A DNA stretch of 64,000 bases from Gemmatimonadales bacterium (GTDB lineage Bacteria > Gemmatimonadota > Gemmatimonadetes > Gemmatimonadales > GWC2-71-9), in the NCBI GenBank assembly GCA_036500345.1, contig DASYCE010000015.1, forward strand, positions 1-64,000, in the 5' to 3' direction. The notes beneath the pieces are model-generated. The model was not told the DNA's origin and did no database searches. It saw only the letters and a program-made list of their open reading frames with translations. Of the stretch, positions 20,781 to 32,921 are shown piece after piece. Position 1 is the stretch's first letter; each line of letters opens with the position of its first letter. The translations under genes were made by a program, and so were the position numbers.

Positions 20781-21218
20781 TTACCAGGGAAGAGTGCCGA
20801 CGCGGACCCGCCCCCTGCCGATGCGTCGATCGAGGGAGGCAATCCCGGCGCCGCTCAGAGCCAGCACAGCAGAGGCCGCGCAGAAGATGAGCGGCAACTC
20901 CACCGATCCCGGGCCGACCAATCCGTGCGTGATGTGTACCGCGAAAATCGCGACGAGCATCTCGACGGCGAAGAGGAGACCGAGAATCCTGGTAAACAAG
21001 CCAAGGACCAGGGCTGCGCCGCCCAACAACTCCAGGAAGGTCACGAAGATTGCCGCCACGCCGGGGAAAGGAATGTGGTATTTCATGAACCCGACCTGCA
21101 TTTCAGGGAGACCGATCGTGACGAGCTTCTGATAGCCGTGGGCAAAGAACAGCACTCCGAGCGTCACGCGGAGTATCAGCAATCCCGTTCCAGTCCGTGG
21201 CCCCCGCAGATCCGGCAT
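20781..21218 (-). CDS. DoxX family membrane protein
   Basis: 145 residues on the minus strand with four predicted transmembrane helices. Family motifs: [60 protein letters not shown] and [15 protein letters not shown]. DoxX/YphA proteins are linked to redox stress or quinone-related functions in other bacteria, and the role here is unknown. The ATG is at 21216-21218. The reading frame stays open far upstream (to 24281) only because it is antisense to clpB. Confidence 0.85.
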   Translation of the reverse strand: MPDLRGPRTGTGLLILRVTLGVLFFAHGYQKLVTIGLPEMQVGFMKYHIPFPGVAAIFVTFLELLGGAALVLGLFTRILGLLFAVEMLVAIFAVHITHGLVGPGSVELPLIFCAASAVLALSGAGIASLDRRIGRGRVRVGTLPW

Positions 21219-21344
21219 CGCGCCCTCCGATACTGACCATAGCAGGGACGACCCACCGGCGGGATCGGCGCACGCCACACCGGCGGCCGCGCCCCGCTCG
21301 CGCGATCGGGCGGGCGTCGCCATCTTGTACGCCGGAGGAACCTC

Positions 21345-24414
<3,070 letters not shown>

Positions 24415-24428
24415 TTTGATTCTGCTTG

Positions 24429-27400
24429 TCAGGGCGCCGTTCGTCCCAGCGTGTCATACAGCGGGGCGGCGCGAGTCACCGTGCTCGCCGGGTTGGATAC
24501 CGTCATCGCCATCACCCGGACCCTGTCGTTGTCGGGGAGCGTGATCGTCTTCGTCCCCGCCGGGATATCGATCGGATAGGCGAAGAGATACGAGTACGAG
24601 TAGAACTGATTGGCGCCGGCCGCGTCGTGGTGGTGCGACGCGAACCAGGCGATGTCGGCCGGCTTGATGAATCCCGGATTGAGATGATCCATCGCGTCGA
24701 TCATCCGCGGTCCCTGGTTGCCGCGACCGCGACCGCGCGGAACCTTCGACGTGTCGCCGCCGGCCTTGAGGACGGAGTCGATGCGCACCCGGCGCACCGA
24801 ATCGGCGCGTCGTTGCCCCGCGGCCTGGGCAGCGAGTTGCTGCGGCGTCGGTGGCGGCCCCGGAATCCGCTTCATCGTGCGATAGTCCCACTGTCCGATG
24901 TAGCCGCCCCAATCCTCGATATCGAACGTCCGGCTCAGGTTGCCAGCGCGGAATGTCGCCGTCTGGTCGCCGTCGTCCGATGCCGCGAGGATGTACACCC
25001 GCGTCCAATTCCCCGCGGGGAGAGAAATCGTCTGTCCCTTCGCCGTGACGGCATCGAGGGAGCCGGCACCGGCAGTCGGGCCCAGGTGGAAGCGCACGCC
25101 GTCATAGTCGAGTGACGCCGGAAGCATCTCCGCCGGCAGCGCGCTTCCGTCTGCGGCAAATCCACCGACCGAGTGCTGCGCGTCGCGCGACGTCACCGAT
25201 CGGTCATAGGTCAGTGCTACCGGCGCCGAGCGTTGCGGCACGATGCGGATTGGTGCCGGCGCAACGGTGACGGCGAATGACCGGATCGCGAATGGCTTGA
25301 TCGATGTCACCAGCGCCCCGCCGCGCACCGTCGCCGCACCGAGCGGCTGTTCCTGGCCGTTCACTTCGCGGGCGGCAGTGACTGGTCCCGCGAACGAAAG
25401 CTGCACGTTCGAATGAGCCTTCCCGTCGAGCTCGACGATCCGCACGATGAGCTCGTTGCTTGCTTCGGCCTTCTTGAGCGCCATGACCCGGACCCGCGGG
25501 TCGCTGACCTTGAGCAGCGAGAGCTCGCTGCCTGCGCGGCCCGCATGCTTCGTGGTGGCAAACGCCATCATCGGCGTGTTGAGCCGCCATCCTTGCCAAT
25601 CGGTCTGTCCCGCGCGGAAGTCGCCACTGTGGCCGGCGATCCCGTACCGGAACTCGTGGTGTCCGAAATCCTGTGACGCCTGGTCGGTGTACCCGCCGCG
25701 CGATCCGGGAGTCCGGATCAGCGTCAGCCGGATGGTGTTGTCGTTGAGCTTGTCGGATCCATTCTTGTCGTCGGTGAGGATGGTCGTGCCGAACGACCCG
25801 CTCTTGTCGGTGAGGTCGATCCACTGATGCGACGGGACCTCGAACTTCCGGTCGTATTCGTTGCCGCGCTTCATCGTTCCGACATCCCAGTTGTACGTGG
25901 CAGCGCTGTCGGTTGCGGTGAACGGGAAGGTCGCCTTGAGCGCAGTTGCCGGCATCCGCCAGTCGATCACGTTGGCCACTTCGACCCGGTTGCCCGCGTC
26001 GCCCGCTCCCAGCGAAACCGTCTGTTCGAAGTGCGACGAGTCGACGCTCCGATCGATCGTGATCGCGACGCGGGCCGGACCGCGTTCGGTCACGCGGATC
26101 GTTGCTGGACCGGAGACGTACCCGCGCGGCGCCGCCTGTTCGTCGGCAAAATCCATGTTCCACGCCGGCCACTGTGCCGGATCATCGTGCAGCAGCGCCA
26201 GACGGATCGGCGCCGAGAGAAGTTCGCGGTTGACCGTCTTGTCGAACACCGACGCGATATCGCCGTTGTCGTCGATCCGCACCTTGTACCGGGCATTCTC
26301 GAGCGAACGATCGTCGACGTGGAGCTCGGTCGGCGGTGCCGCAGCTGTCGCCGCGGTGTTGACGCCGTAGATCGCAAAGCCGACCGACGGGACGTGGGCG
26401 ATGAATGTGACCGTCGCCGACGTGTCGGTGTGCGAGACGAGATCGGCGGGAACCACGGTGCCCCGTTGATCGTGCACCACGACTCCAGTCGCGTTGCCAG
26501 TCGCCGGCACAGTCGCCGTCACCAGGTCCGTCCGCGCGATGTTGAGCGGGTTGTACACCACCACCGGCGTTCCGGCGACCTGGGTATTCAGCGCCGATGC
26601 CACCGAGCTCGTTCCGCTGGTGATGACATCGGCCAGGGTATTCATCGCGATCACGTCATCGTTCCAGGCGAACTCATATGCTTTCGGCGTCGCGGTCCCC
26701 GCTGCGATGTCGTGGAAGTGGTCACCGAGCATCAACGTCCAGGCGTTGTCGAGCCGCGCCGCCGGATACGCCGGCCCGCCCAGCCACTGCGCGGCGATCG
26801 ATGCCTTCTCGGCCGCATCCGCGAGGATCTCGTTCTGACGGATCCAGCGCTTCTGGTATGCTTCGGAAGTGAGCGAACCAGCGGAGTGGTTCTGCAGCTC
26901 CATCTCGCCGGAGTAGCGCGGCAACTTCGCGATCTCTGTCGGCGTGAGGTCAAGGAAGAACTGGTCGGCGCGCGAGGAGATCACCTTGATCGGACCGGCC
27001 GTGTCCTGGACCGAGCGCTGGATCCACATCACCGAGCTGTCCGTCGGCGAGCCGCCGACGTCACCGGTGCCGTAGTAGTGGTAGTCGGCCATGATGCCGA
27101 GCTTCGCCTTGTCCTCGTTGAGGCGTGCCAGAAATGTCTGGGCCTGCGCGCCGCGTCCGGTGGGACGGTTGTCGAGGGCAGTTGCCGTGGCGAGATCGTC
27201 GTGGACACTCCCGCTGTACGTCCCGGGGTTGAGTGCCGCAACGACGCTGCTCCCATCGGGTCCCACCCACACGCCGACGTTGAACGGAATCCCCTGACCG
27301 TTCTCGCCGAACGGCGTGGTCGGTTGGTCGGGGACCGATGAGCCCCATACCAGCTTCTGCGTCGAGAAGCCCTTGAGTCCGGCGTGGGCCAGCAATTCGG

Positions 27401-27947
27401 GAAGCGACCACGGGAATCCGAAGCAGTCCGGGAGCATGAACTCCTTGCTGGTGACGCCGAACTCCTTCTGGAAGTACTCGTTGCCGTAGAGGAATTGCCG
27501 AAGGATCGCTTCTGCCGAGGGTGCGTTGACATCGCCCTCTTCCATCGACGACCCGGCGGGGAACCAGCGCCCGGCCTTGATGTACGCCGCCATCTTCGCG
27601 TAGTCCTGCGGCCAGTACTCCTTCATCAGCCGATAGCGATTGGCGCCGCTGAAGTTGAACACGTACGCCGGATACTTCTCGAAGAGGGCGAAGTTGTCGT
27701 GCATCGTATTGGGGAGATATTCCGAGATGACCTGCGGATACTCCCAGCGCCACTCGGTGTCGAGATGCGCGTATCCCACCGTGTAGAGCGTCGGCTGGGT
27801 GGTCAGATCGCGATGCGTCCTGGTGGCATCGGTCGAGGCACGGTGCGGCGGGTGCGCCGTCGTGGCCTGGCCGGCGAGCGGGGGCGCGCCGAGGACGGTG
27901 GCGGCCAACAGTGCGACGTGGCGGACGGCATTCCGCAGGGCAGGCAT
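24429..27947 (-). CDS. Exported glycoside hydrolase family 38 alpha-mannosidase
   Basis: 1172 residues with a signal peptide (VRHVALLAATVLGAPPLAGQ). The GH38 catalytic domain shows VGYAHLDTEWRWEYPQ (metal-binding His and Asp), AGSSMEEGDVNAPSAEA and LPDCFGFPWSLPELLAH, where the Asp is the predicted nucleophile. A helical middle domain and long beta-sandwich domains follow. Near the end a Gly/Arg/Pro-rich insert (PRGRGRGNQGPR) interrupts the last domain. Predicted to cleave alpha-mannosides in the periplasm or at the surface. It is divergent from an ABC sugar transporter gene set 85 bp away, so import of the released sugar is plausible. Confidence 0.9.
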   Translation of the reverse strand: MPALRNAVRHVALLAATVLGAPPLAGQATTAHPPHRASTDATRTHRDLTTQPTLYTVGYAHLDTEWRWEYPQVISEYLPNTMHDNFALFEKYPAYVFNFSGANRYRLMKEYWPQDYAKMAAYIKAGRWFPAGSSMEEGDVNAPSAEAILRQFLYGNEYFQKEFGVTSKEFMLPDCFGFPWSLPELLAHAGLKGFSTQKLVWGSSVPDQPTTPFGENGQGIPFNVGVWVGPDGSSVVAALNPGTYSGSVHDDLATATALDNRPTGRGAQAQTFLARLNEDKAKLGIMADYHYYGTGDVGGSPTDSSVMWIQRSVQDTAGPIKVISSRADQFFLDLTPTEIAKLPRYSGEMELQNHSAGSLTSEAYQKRWIRQNEILADAAEKASIAAQWLGGPAYPAARLDNAWTLMLGDHFHDIAAGTATPKAYEFAWNDDVIAMNTLADVITSGTSSVASALNTQVAGTPVVVYNPLNIARTDLVTATVPATGNATGVVVHDQRGTVVPADLVSHTDTSATVTFIAHVPSVGFAIYGVNTAATAAAPPTELHVDDRSLENARYKVRIDDNGDIASVFDKTVNRELLSAPIRLALLHDDPAQWPAWNMDFADEQAAPRGYVSGPATIRVTERGPARVAITIDRSVDSSHFEQTVSLGAGDAGNRVEVANVIDWRMPATALKATFPFTATDSAATYNWDVGTMKRGNEYDRKFEVPSHQWIDLTDKSGSFGTTILTDDKNGSDKLNDNTIRLTLIRTPGSRGGYTDQASQDFGHHEFRYGIAGHSGDFRAGQTDWQGWRLNTPMMAFATTKHAGRAGSELSLLKVSDPRVRVMALKKAEASNELIVRIVELDGKAHSNVQLSFAGPVTAAREVNGQEQPLGAATVRGGALVTSIKPFAIRSFAVTVAPAPIRIVPQRSAPVALTYDRSVTSRDAQHSVGGFAADGSALPAEMLPASLDYDGVRFHLGPTAGAGSLDAVTAKGQTISLPAGNWTRVYILAASDDGDQTATFRAGNLSRTFDIEDWGGYIGQWDYRTMKRIPGPPPTPQQLAAQAAGQRRADSVRRVRIDSVLKAGGDTSKVPRGRGRGNQGPRMIDAMDHLNPGFIKPADIAWFASHHHDAAGANQFYSYSYLFAYPIDIPAGTKTITLPDNDRVRVMAMTVSNPASTVTRAAPLYDTLGRTAP

Positions 27948-28032
27948 CGGCAGGCTATCCTTCTCTGGTTCGAGTCAACATCCGACGGCGTGGCGGTCCA
28001 TTCGCCGCTTCACTTCAACCGTGAACTCCTTC

Positions 28033-28965
28033 ATGCGCACTCACGGCGTTCCTCTTCGGGCGATCACTTTGTTGAGCACGGCGCTCGTCGCGGCGTGTCA
28101 CTCCGGCAAGCCGGCAACGAAAACGATCGGCGTCACGCTCCTGACGCAGCAGGATGAATTCTACCGGCAGCTGAAGGAGGGGTTGCAGAAGGCAGCCGAC
28201 GCGCACGGCTACAAGCTCATCGTCACATCCGGCGATTTCGACCTCGCCAAGCAGCAATCGCAGATCGACAACTTCATCGTGCAACATGTTGACGCCATCG
28301 TGGTTTGTCCAGTCGATACGCGAGGGATCGGCCCCGCGATCGCCAAGGCCAACGCCGCCGGCATTCCGGTCTTCACTGCCGATATCGCGGCCGAAGGCGG
28401 GCAGGTCGTGTCGCACATCGCGTCGGACAATGTCGCCGGAGGGCGCCTCGCCGCCGACTTTCTCGCTCACACCATCGGCGAGAAGGGCGACGTCGGCATC
28501 GTGACCGAGCCGGAAGTGCAATCGACGATCGACCGGCAGGCCGGGTTTACCGACGAGCTGCAGAAATACCCCGGCATTCATCTCGTCGCCTCGCTCAGCG
28601 GTGAAGGGAAGCGCGACCGCTCGCTCAAGGCTGCCGACGACATGCTGCAGGCGCATCCGGGACTTGCCGGAGTCTTCGCCATCAACGACGAATCGGCGCT
28701 GGGCGTCCTCTCCAGCGCCCAGTCGCATCACAACGACAAGCTGGCGATCGTCGGCTACGATGCGTCGGCCGAAGCCCAGAAGGCGATCTCCGGCGGGACC
28801 GATCTCAAGGCCGACGTGGCGCAGCAGCCGTCGGTGATCGGCTCGAGTACCATCGACGCCATCGCAGCCAACTTCTCGGGGCAGAAGCCGGCGGCGCGCA
28901 TCGCGGTGCCGGTGCGGATCGTCGACGCCGACTCGGTGAAGGCGACCGCTCCGCGGAATCCCTGA
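28033..28965 (+). CDS. Sugar ABC transporter substrate-binding lipoprotein (RbsB family)
   Basis: 310 residues, with a lipoprotein signal (TLLSTALVAAC, lipid Cys22). Periplasmic-binding fold type I: IGVTLLTQQDEFYRQLKEGL, QIDNFIVQHVDAIVVCPVD, IPVFTADI, ASDNVAGGRLAADFL, FAINDESALGVL and the end VAQQPSVIGSSTID. This belongs to the ribose/galactose/xylose group, and the exact sugar cannot be inferred. ATG at 28033; a GTG at 28021 in frame is an alternative start. The ATPase gene follows after 3 bp. Confidence 0.88.
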   Translation: MRTHGVPLRAITLLSTALVAACHSGKPATKTIGVTLLTQQDEFYRQLKEGLQKAADAHGYKLIVTSGDFDLAKQQSQIDNFIVQHVDAIVVCPVDTRGIGPAIAKANAAGIPVFTADIAAEGGQVVSHIASDNVAGGRLAADFLAHTIGEKGDVGIVTEPEVQSTIDRQAGFTDELQKYPGIHLVASLSGEGKRDRSLKAADDMLQAHPGLAGVFAINDESALGVLSSAQSHHNDKLAIVGYDASAEAQKAISGGTDLKADVAQQPSVIGSSTIDAIAANFSGQKPAARIAVPVRIVDADSVKATAPRNP

Positions 28966-28968
28966 GCC

Positions 28969-30456
28969 GTGGAGCTGTCCGCGCGCGGCCTGACGCGTCG
29001 CTATCCCGGCGTACTGGCGCTCGACGGCGTCGACGTCGACTTCAAGGGCGGTGAGATTCACGCGGTGGTCGGCGAGAATGGCGCCGGCAAATCGACGCTG
29101 ATGAAGCTCCTCTCCGGTGCGGTGGCGCCCGACGCCGGCACCCTCCTCATCGACGGCACGCCGATCCGCTTCGATTCACCGCACGCGGCCCAGGCGCTCG
29201 GCATCCGGATGATTCACCAGGAACTCGCACTCGTCCCCGAACTCACGGTCGCCGAGAACATCGTGCTTGGATCGGAACCGGCATCGCAGGGCGTGATCAG
29301 GCGCGCGGCGCAGCGGGCGACCGCGCGCGCTTCATTAGAGCGTCTAGGGCAGCATGATCTCGACATCGACGCGCCGATCGGTACCCTTTCGCTGGCATCG
29401 CAGCAGATGGCGGAGATCGCCAAGGCGATGGTCCACCAGGTCTCCGTGCTGGTTCTCGACGAGCCGACGGCGATCCTGTCGCACGACGAGACCGGCGTGC
29501 TCCTGGCGCTGCTGCGGCAGCTTCGCGCCGAAGGCGTTGCCATTGTGTTTGTCTCGCACCGGCTCGATGAGGTCTTCGAGATTGCCGACCGGATCACCGT
29601 CCTGCGCGACGGCAGGTTGATATCGAGCTCGGCGGCTGCCGCCATCTCGCGTCCCGACGTGGTGCGCCAGATGGTGGGACGCGAACTCGCCGAAACCTTT
29701 CCCGAGCCGGTGGGTACGATCGGCGCCGAGGTCCTTCGCGTCGCCAACGTGCGCAGCGGCATCGTTCGCGACGCATCGCTGACGGTGCATGCCGGCGAGA
29801 CCGTGGCGCTCGCCGGACTCGTCGGCGCCGGGCGGACGGAGCTGGTCCGTGCGATCTTCGGCGCGGCACGGGTGACGGCGGGAACGATGACGCTCCGCGG
29901 CGAGCCGTATGCCCCGCGCACCCCGCGCGATGCCATCGCCGCCGGAGTGGCGCTGATCCCCGAAGACCGAAAGCGGCAGGCGCTCAACCTCATCGCCTCG
30001 ACGCGCGACAACATGATGCTCGCCACCCTCGATCGCGTCGCCGCGTTCGGTGTGGTGAAGCAGCGCGCCGAAGACGCCGCGGTGCGCCGATGGATCGACG
30101 GCCTGTCGATCAAGGCCGCGTCGCCGGAGCAGGAAGTCCGGCTCCTCTCCGGCGGAAACCAGCAGAAGGTCGTGGTGGCGCGCTGGATGCTCGCCAACTG
30201 TTCGGTCTTGCTCTTTGATGAACCAACTCGAGGGGTCGATGTCGGTGCCAAGGCCGAGATCTACGCCCTGATGCGACAGCTGACCCGGGAGGGCGCCGCG
30301 ATCGTGATGATCTCGTCGGAACTCCCCGAGGCGATCGGGATGGCGGATCGGGTGATCGTGATGCGCGAAGGGCGAACCGTCGGTGAATTGGCGCGGCGCG
30401 ACGCCTCCGCCGATCGCGTCGCCCGGCTCATCCTGGGCGAGGAACGCGCCGCATGA
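28969..30456 (+). CDS. Sugar ABC transporter double ATPase (RbsA/MglA family)
   Basis: 495 residues with two ABC cassettes, as in RbsA. Cassette 1: Walker A GENGAGKST, a degenerate signature LSLASQQMAEIAKA and Walker B LVLDEPTAIL. Cassette 2: the altered first loop LVGAGRTELVRAIF, signature LLSGGNQQKVVVARWM and Walker B LLFDEPTRGVD. This asymmetry is typical of the family. The GTG start lies 3 bp after the binding protein. The stop overlaps the permease start (ATGA). Confidence 0.93.
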   Translation: MELSARGLTRRYPGVLALDGVDVDFKGGEIHAVVGENGAGKSTLMKLLSGAVAPDAGTLLIDGTPIRFDSPHAAQALGIRMIHQELALVPELTVAENIVLGSEPASQGVIRRAAQRATARASLERLGQHDLDIDAPIGTLSLASQQMAEIAKAMVHQVSVLVLDEPTAILSHDETGVLLALLRQLRAEGVAIVFVSHRLDEVFEIADRITVLRDGRLISSSAAAAISRPDVVRQMVGRELAETFPEPVGTIGAEVLRVANVRSGIVRDASLTVHAGETVALAGLVGAGRTELVRAIFGAARVTAGTMTLRGEPYAPRTPRDAIAAGVALIPEDRKRQALNLIASTRDNMMLATLDRVAAFGVVKQRAEDAAVRRWIDGLSIKAASPEQEVRLLSGGNQQKVVVARWMLANCSVLLFDEPTRGVDVGAKAEIYALMRQLTREGAAIVMISSELPEAIGMADRVIVMREGRTVGELARRDASADRVARLILGEERAA

Positions 30457-31421
30457 GCCGATCGGCCTCTCGCTGGCAGCAGATTGCCGAGTACGCCCTC
30501 GTCGGCGTCACGATCGTGATGGCGGCGGTGTTCGCCACGATCGCGCCGGGATTCCTCTCGCTGCAGAACCTGATCAACATTGCGCTCAGCATCGCCGTCA
30601 CCGGGATTCTCGCCGTCGGCATGACGGTCGTGATGGTGACGGGCGGAATCGATCTCGGCGTTGGCTCGGTGATCGCGCTCACCGGTGTTGCCGCCGCGAT
30701 GGCCGCCGAATCGACCGGCTCGGCGGTGCTGATCCCGTTGATCGCCGCGCTCGGGGCCGGCGTGCTGACCGGTCTGGTGAACGGGACGCTCGTCGCGTAC
30801 CTGCGGGTCCCCGCATTCGTGGCGACGCTGGCGATGCTCACCGCCGCCCGCGGTCTCGCGTTCCTCATTTCCGGCGGCAGGAGCCACGGCGATCTCCCCG
30901 ATCGCTTCGGATGGCTCGGCCGGTCAGTGGTCGCGGGGATCCCGGCGCCAGTGATCGCGATGGCGGTGGTGATGATCGCCGGGGCGTTCATTCTCAAGCG
31001 AACGGTCTTCGGCCGGCACTCCTATGCAGTGGGCGGCAATGTCGAAGCGGCGTGGCTCGCCGGGATCAACACGCGGTTCGTGACGTGGCTCGTCTATGTG
31101 CTGAACGGCTTGCTCGCCGGGCTCGCCGGGCTGACCCTCGCCTCGCGGCTGGGAGCGGGGGTGCCCAGTGCCGGGGTGCAGTACGAGCTCGACGTGATCG
31201 CGGCTTGTGTGGTCGGTGGGACGTCGCTCACCGGCGGGCGCGGCACCGTCGCCGGCACGCTGTCGGGGACGGTGTTCATCGGCGTGCTCACCAACGGCCT
31301 CAACCTCGCCAACGTCGATCCGTACGTGCAGAAGATCGCGCTTGGTCTCGTCATCGTGGTTGCGGTGATCGGGGACCAGCTCGGCCGGGGTGGCGCCGGC
31401 GCGACCAGCCCTGCGGTCTAG
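30453..31421 (+). CDS. Sugar ABC transporter permease (RbsC family)
   Basis: 322 residues, 8-10 hydrophobic helices. Characteristic RbsC segments: LINIALSIAVTGILAVGMTVVMVTGGIDLGVGS, the cytoplasmic coupling loop GRHSYAVGGNVEAAWLAGIN, and YELDVIAACVVGGTSLTGGRGTVAGTL. It completes a one-operon importer (binding protein, double ATPase, permease). Two permease chains per complex are expected. No sugar kinase or regulator gene follows. Confidence 0.93.
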   Translation: MSRSASRWQQIAEYALVGVTIVMAAVFATIAPGFLSLQNLINIALSIAVTGILAVGMTVVMVTGGIDLGVGSVIALTGVAAAMAAESTGSAVLIPLIAALGAGVLTGLVNGTLVAYLRVPAFVATLAMLTAARGLAFLISGGRSHGDLPDRFGWLGRSVVAGIPAPVIAMAVVMIAGAFILKRTVFGRHSYAVGGNVEAAWLAGINTRFVTWLVYVLNGLLAGLAGLTLASRLGAGVPSAGVQYELDVIAACVVGGTSLTGGRGTVAGTLSGTVFIGVLTNGLNLANVDPYVQKIALGLVIVVAVIGDQLGRGGAGATSPAV

Positions 31422-31545
31422 CAGGGTCGACGATTCACTCCTCCTTCATGCAATCTCGTGGCGCGATGCCGCGCGGATTTCGTCCGAGCCATCTATACTT
31501 TTGCCGTTGTCCGATTTCATCAGTCCACCTGTGAGGAGAGCATCG

Positions 31546-31854
31546 ATGGCAACGAGGAAGCGGTCAGCAAAGAAGACGGTGAAGCGTGCCGGCGCGGTGG
31601 CCAAGTCTGCGGCGAAGCGAGCCACCAAGTCCGCGAAGAAGGCGTCACGGACGGTCAAGAGCCGTTCGAAGACAAAGGCGGCGAGTGTACTCGCCCGCGC
31701 GAAGAAGGCGACGGCGACTGGTGAAGCGGCCGCCAAGCGTGTCGTGAAGCGCGCCAAGGCCGGCGCCAAGAGTCACCCTGGCGCACTCGCCGCGGCGGCT
31801 GCGGGCGTTGCGGCGGTGGTCGCAGGAATCGCGGCCGTCAGAGGGAAGAAGTAA
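31546..31854 (+). CDS. Histone H1-like Lys/Ala-rich protein with hydrophobic C-terminal segment
   Basis: 102 residues. Residues 1-75 are almost only Lys, Arg, Ala, Ser, Thr and Val (RKRSAKKTVKRAG, KRATKSAKKASRTVKS), the composition of bacterial H1/Hc1-like DNA-binding tails. Residues about 78-98 (HPGALAAAAAGVAAVVAGIA) form a hydrophobic Ala/Val stretch long enough to cross a membrane, followed by RGKK. A good GAGGAG site precedes the ATG, and a TATACT -10-like hexamer lies at 31494-31499. The basic part suggests nucleic acid binding. The hydrophobic tail could tether it to the membrane or form a helix hairpin. Confidence 0.75.
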   Translation: MATRKRSAKKTVKRAGAVAKSAAKRATKSAKKASRTVKSRSKTKAASVLARAKKATATGEAAAKRVVKRAKAGAKSHPGALAAAAAGVAAVVAGIAAVRGKK

Positions 31855-31871
31855 CAATCGGGGTACCGGGT

Positions 31872-31900
31872 GCGGCGTACGGCCTGCTGCCGTGCGCCGC
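31872..31900 (+). terminator. Stable hairpin after the H1-like gene, possible terminator
   Basis: GCGGCGTACGGC (31872-31883) pairs with GCCGTGCGCCGC (31889-31900), 12 bp with one G-U pair and a 5-base loop. It is followed only by TTT at 31905-31907 rather than a full U-tract, so terminator activity is uncertain. Confidence 0.45.
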
Positions 31901-31966
31901 GCCGGTTTCCGGTCGTCACCCACGGCGACGCGATCGTTCACCGCTACACCAGCCCGGAGCACCGCC

Positions 31967-32398
31967 ATGGAACGAACCGGAACTGCCCGTTGGGAGGGCG
32001 ACCTCAAGAGCGGGAAGGGGAGCGTCAGGAGTGAGCGAGGGGCGGTCAACGGCTCCTATTCGTTCGGAACGCGATTCGGCACCGACAAGTCCGGCACCAA
32101 TCCCGAAGAACTGATCGCCACCGCACACGCCGCCTGCTTTTCGATGGCGCTTTCGGCCGCGCTGTCAAAGGCGGGGTCGGTTCCGCGCAGTGTGGAGACG
32201 ACCGCCACGGTGAAGATCGAGATGCAGGAGAGCGGCCCCGCCATCACCGGTATCGAGCTCGATTGCAAGGCGGACGTCCCCGGAATCGACGCGGATGCCT
32301 TGAACCGGACCGCCGAGGACGCGAAGAAGGGGTGCCCGGTGTCCAAGGCGCTCGCCGCCGTCCCGATCACGCTCAAGATCACGCGAATCAACAGCTGA
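31967..32398 (+). CDS. OsmC/Ohr family peroxiredoxin
   Basis: 143 residues. OsmC-type thiol peroxidases reduce organic hydroperoxides. The two redox Cys are present in HAACFSMALSAAL and KGCPVSKAL. The N-terminal swapped strand and the loop GTNPEELIATAHA are typical of OsmC rather than Ohr. Start ATG at 31967; the frame is open further upstream, but that part lacks family similarity. No regulator gene of the OhrR type is adjacent. Confidence 0.88.
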   Translation: MERTGTARWEGDLKSGKGSVRSERGAVNGSYSFGTRFGTDKSGTNPEELIATAHAACFSMALSAALSKAGSVPRSVETTATVKIEMQESGPAITGIELDCKADVPGIDADALNRTAEDAKKGCPVSKALAAVPITLKITRINS

Positions 32399-32498
32399 TC
32401 ATCTGGAGATCGTGTTTCGCGCCGGAACGGCTCGACTTCCACATCGGCGGCAGGGTATTTACCGTTACCTCCCTATGCTTCGCCTCGGCAGGGTAGCA

Positions 32499-32858
32499 AT
32501 GCGATCAACGATTCGGCGCGGGCTCGCCCTGGTGGCGATCCTGGCGCAGATCGCGATTGTCTTTGCGCCGCTGGTCGAGGTGCACGATGCGCAGACCGGG
32601 AGCGTGGCGACCGCAGCGATTCCGATTCCGTCGCAAGGCGCGGCGATCGGCACGCAACAGAATCACCGACCGCCGCACAATCCGACGACCTGCCCGGCCT
32701 GCATCGCCCAATCGCTCCACGCCCAACTCACGTCAAATGTCCGGATCCCCACGCTCGCGTTTGCCGAGCAGGGGCGTTCGGAATTTCGCGCCGAGATCTT
32801 CCTCAGCGGCGATCATCCTTCTTCCCACCGGTCTCGCGCTCCTCCGCAGGTAAGCTGA
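32499..32858 (+). CDS. Small exported protein with CPAC motif preceding the metal efflux genes
   Basis: 119 residues if the ATG at 32499 is used (an in-frame ATG at 32475 adds eight). An N-terminal hydrophobic helix (LALVAILAQIAIVFAPLVEV) is followed by a periplasmic part with an HRPPHNPTTCPACIAQSLHA stretch. The two Cys and several His could bind a metal. It resembles small DUF2946-like proteins that accompany metal-efflux loci, but the match is by pattern only. It lies 63 bp before the outer-membrane factor of a CzcCBA system, so a metal-sensing or chaperone role is possible. Confidence 0.55.
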   Translation: MRSTIRRGLALVAILAQIAIVFAPLVEVHDAQTGSVATAAIPIPSQGAAIGTQQNHRPPHNPTTCPACIAQSLHAQLTSNVRIPTLAFAEQGRSEFRAEIFLSGDHPSSHRSRAPPQVS

Positions 32859-32921
32859 CGCGTCAGCAGTAGTCGAGCCGCGCCCGCGCTGGGCGGCTCG
32901 CGTCCCTTACCGTGGAAGAGA

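Noticed and set aside
27948-28032. A clear shared operator between the mannosidase and transporter genes
   Set aside because: No convincing palindrome was found in these 85 bases; only a TATCCT hexamer for the plus strand and a TTGACT on the minus strand, at poor spacing.
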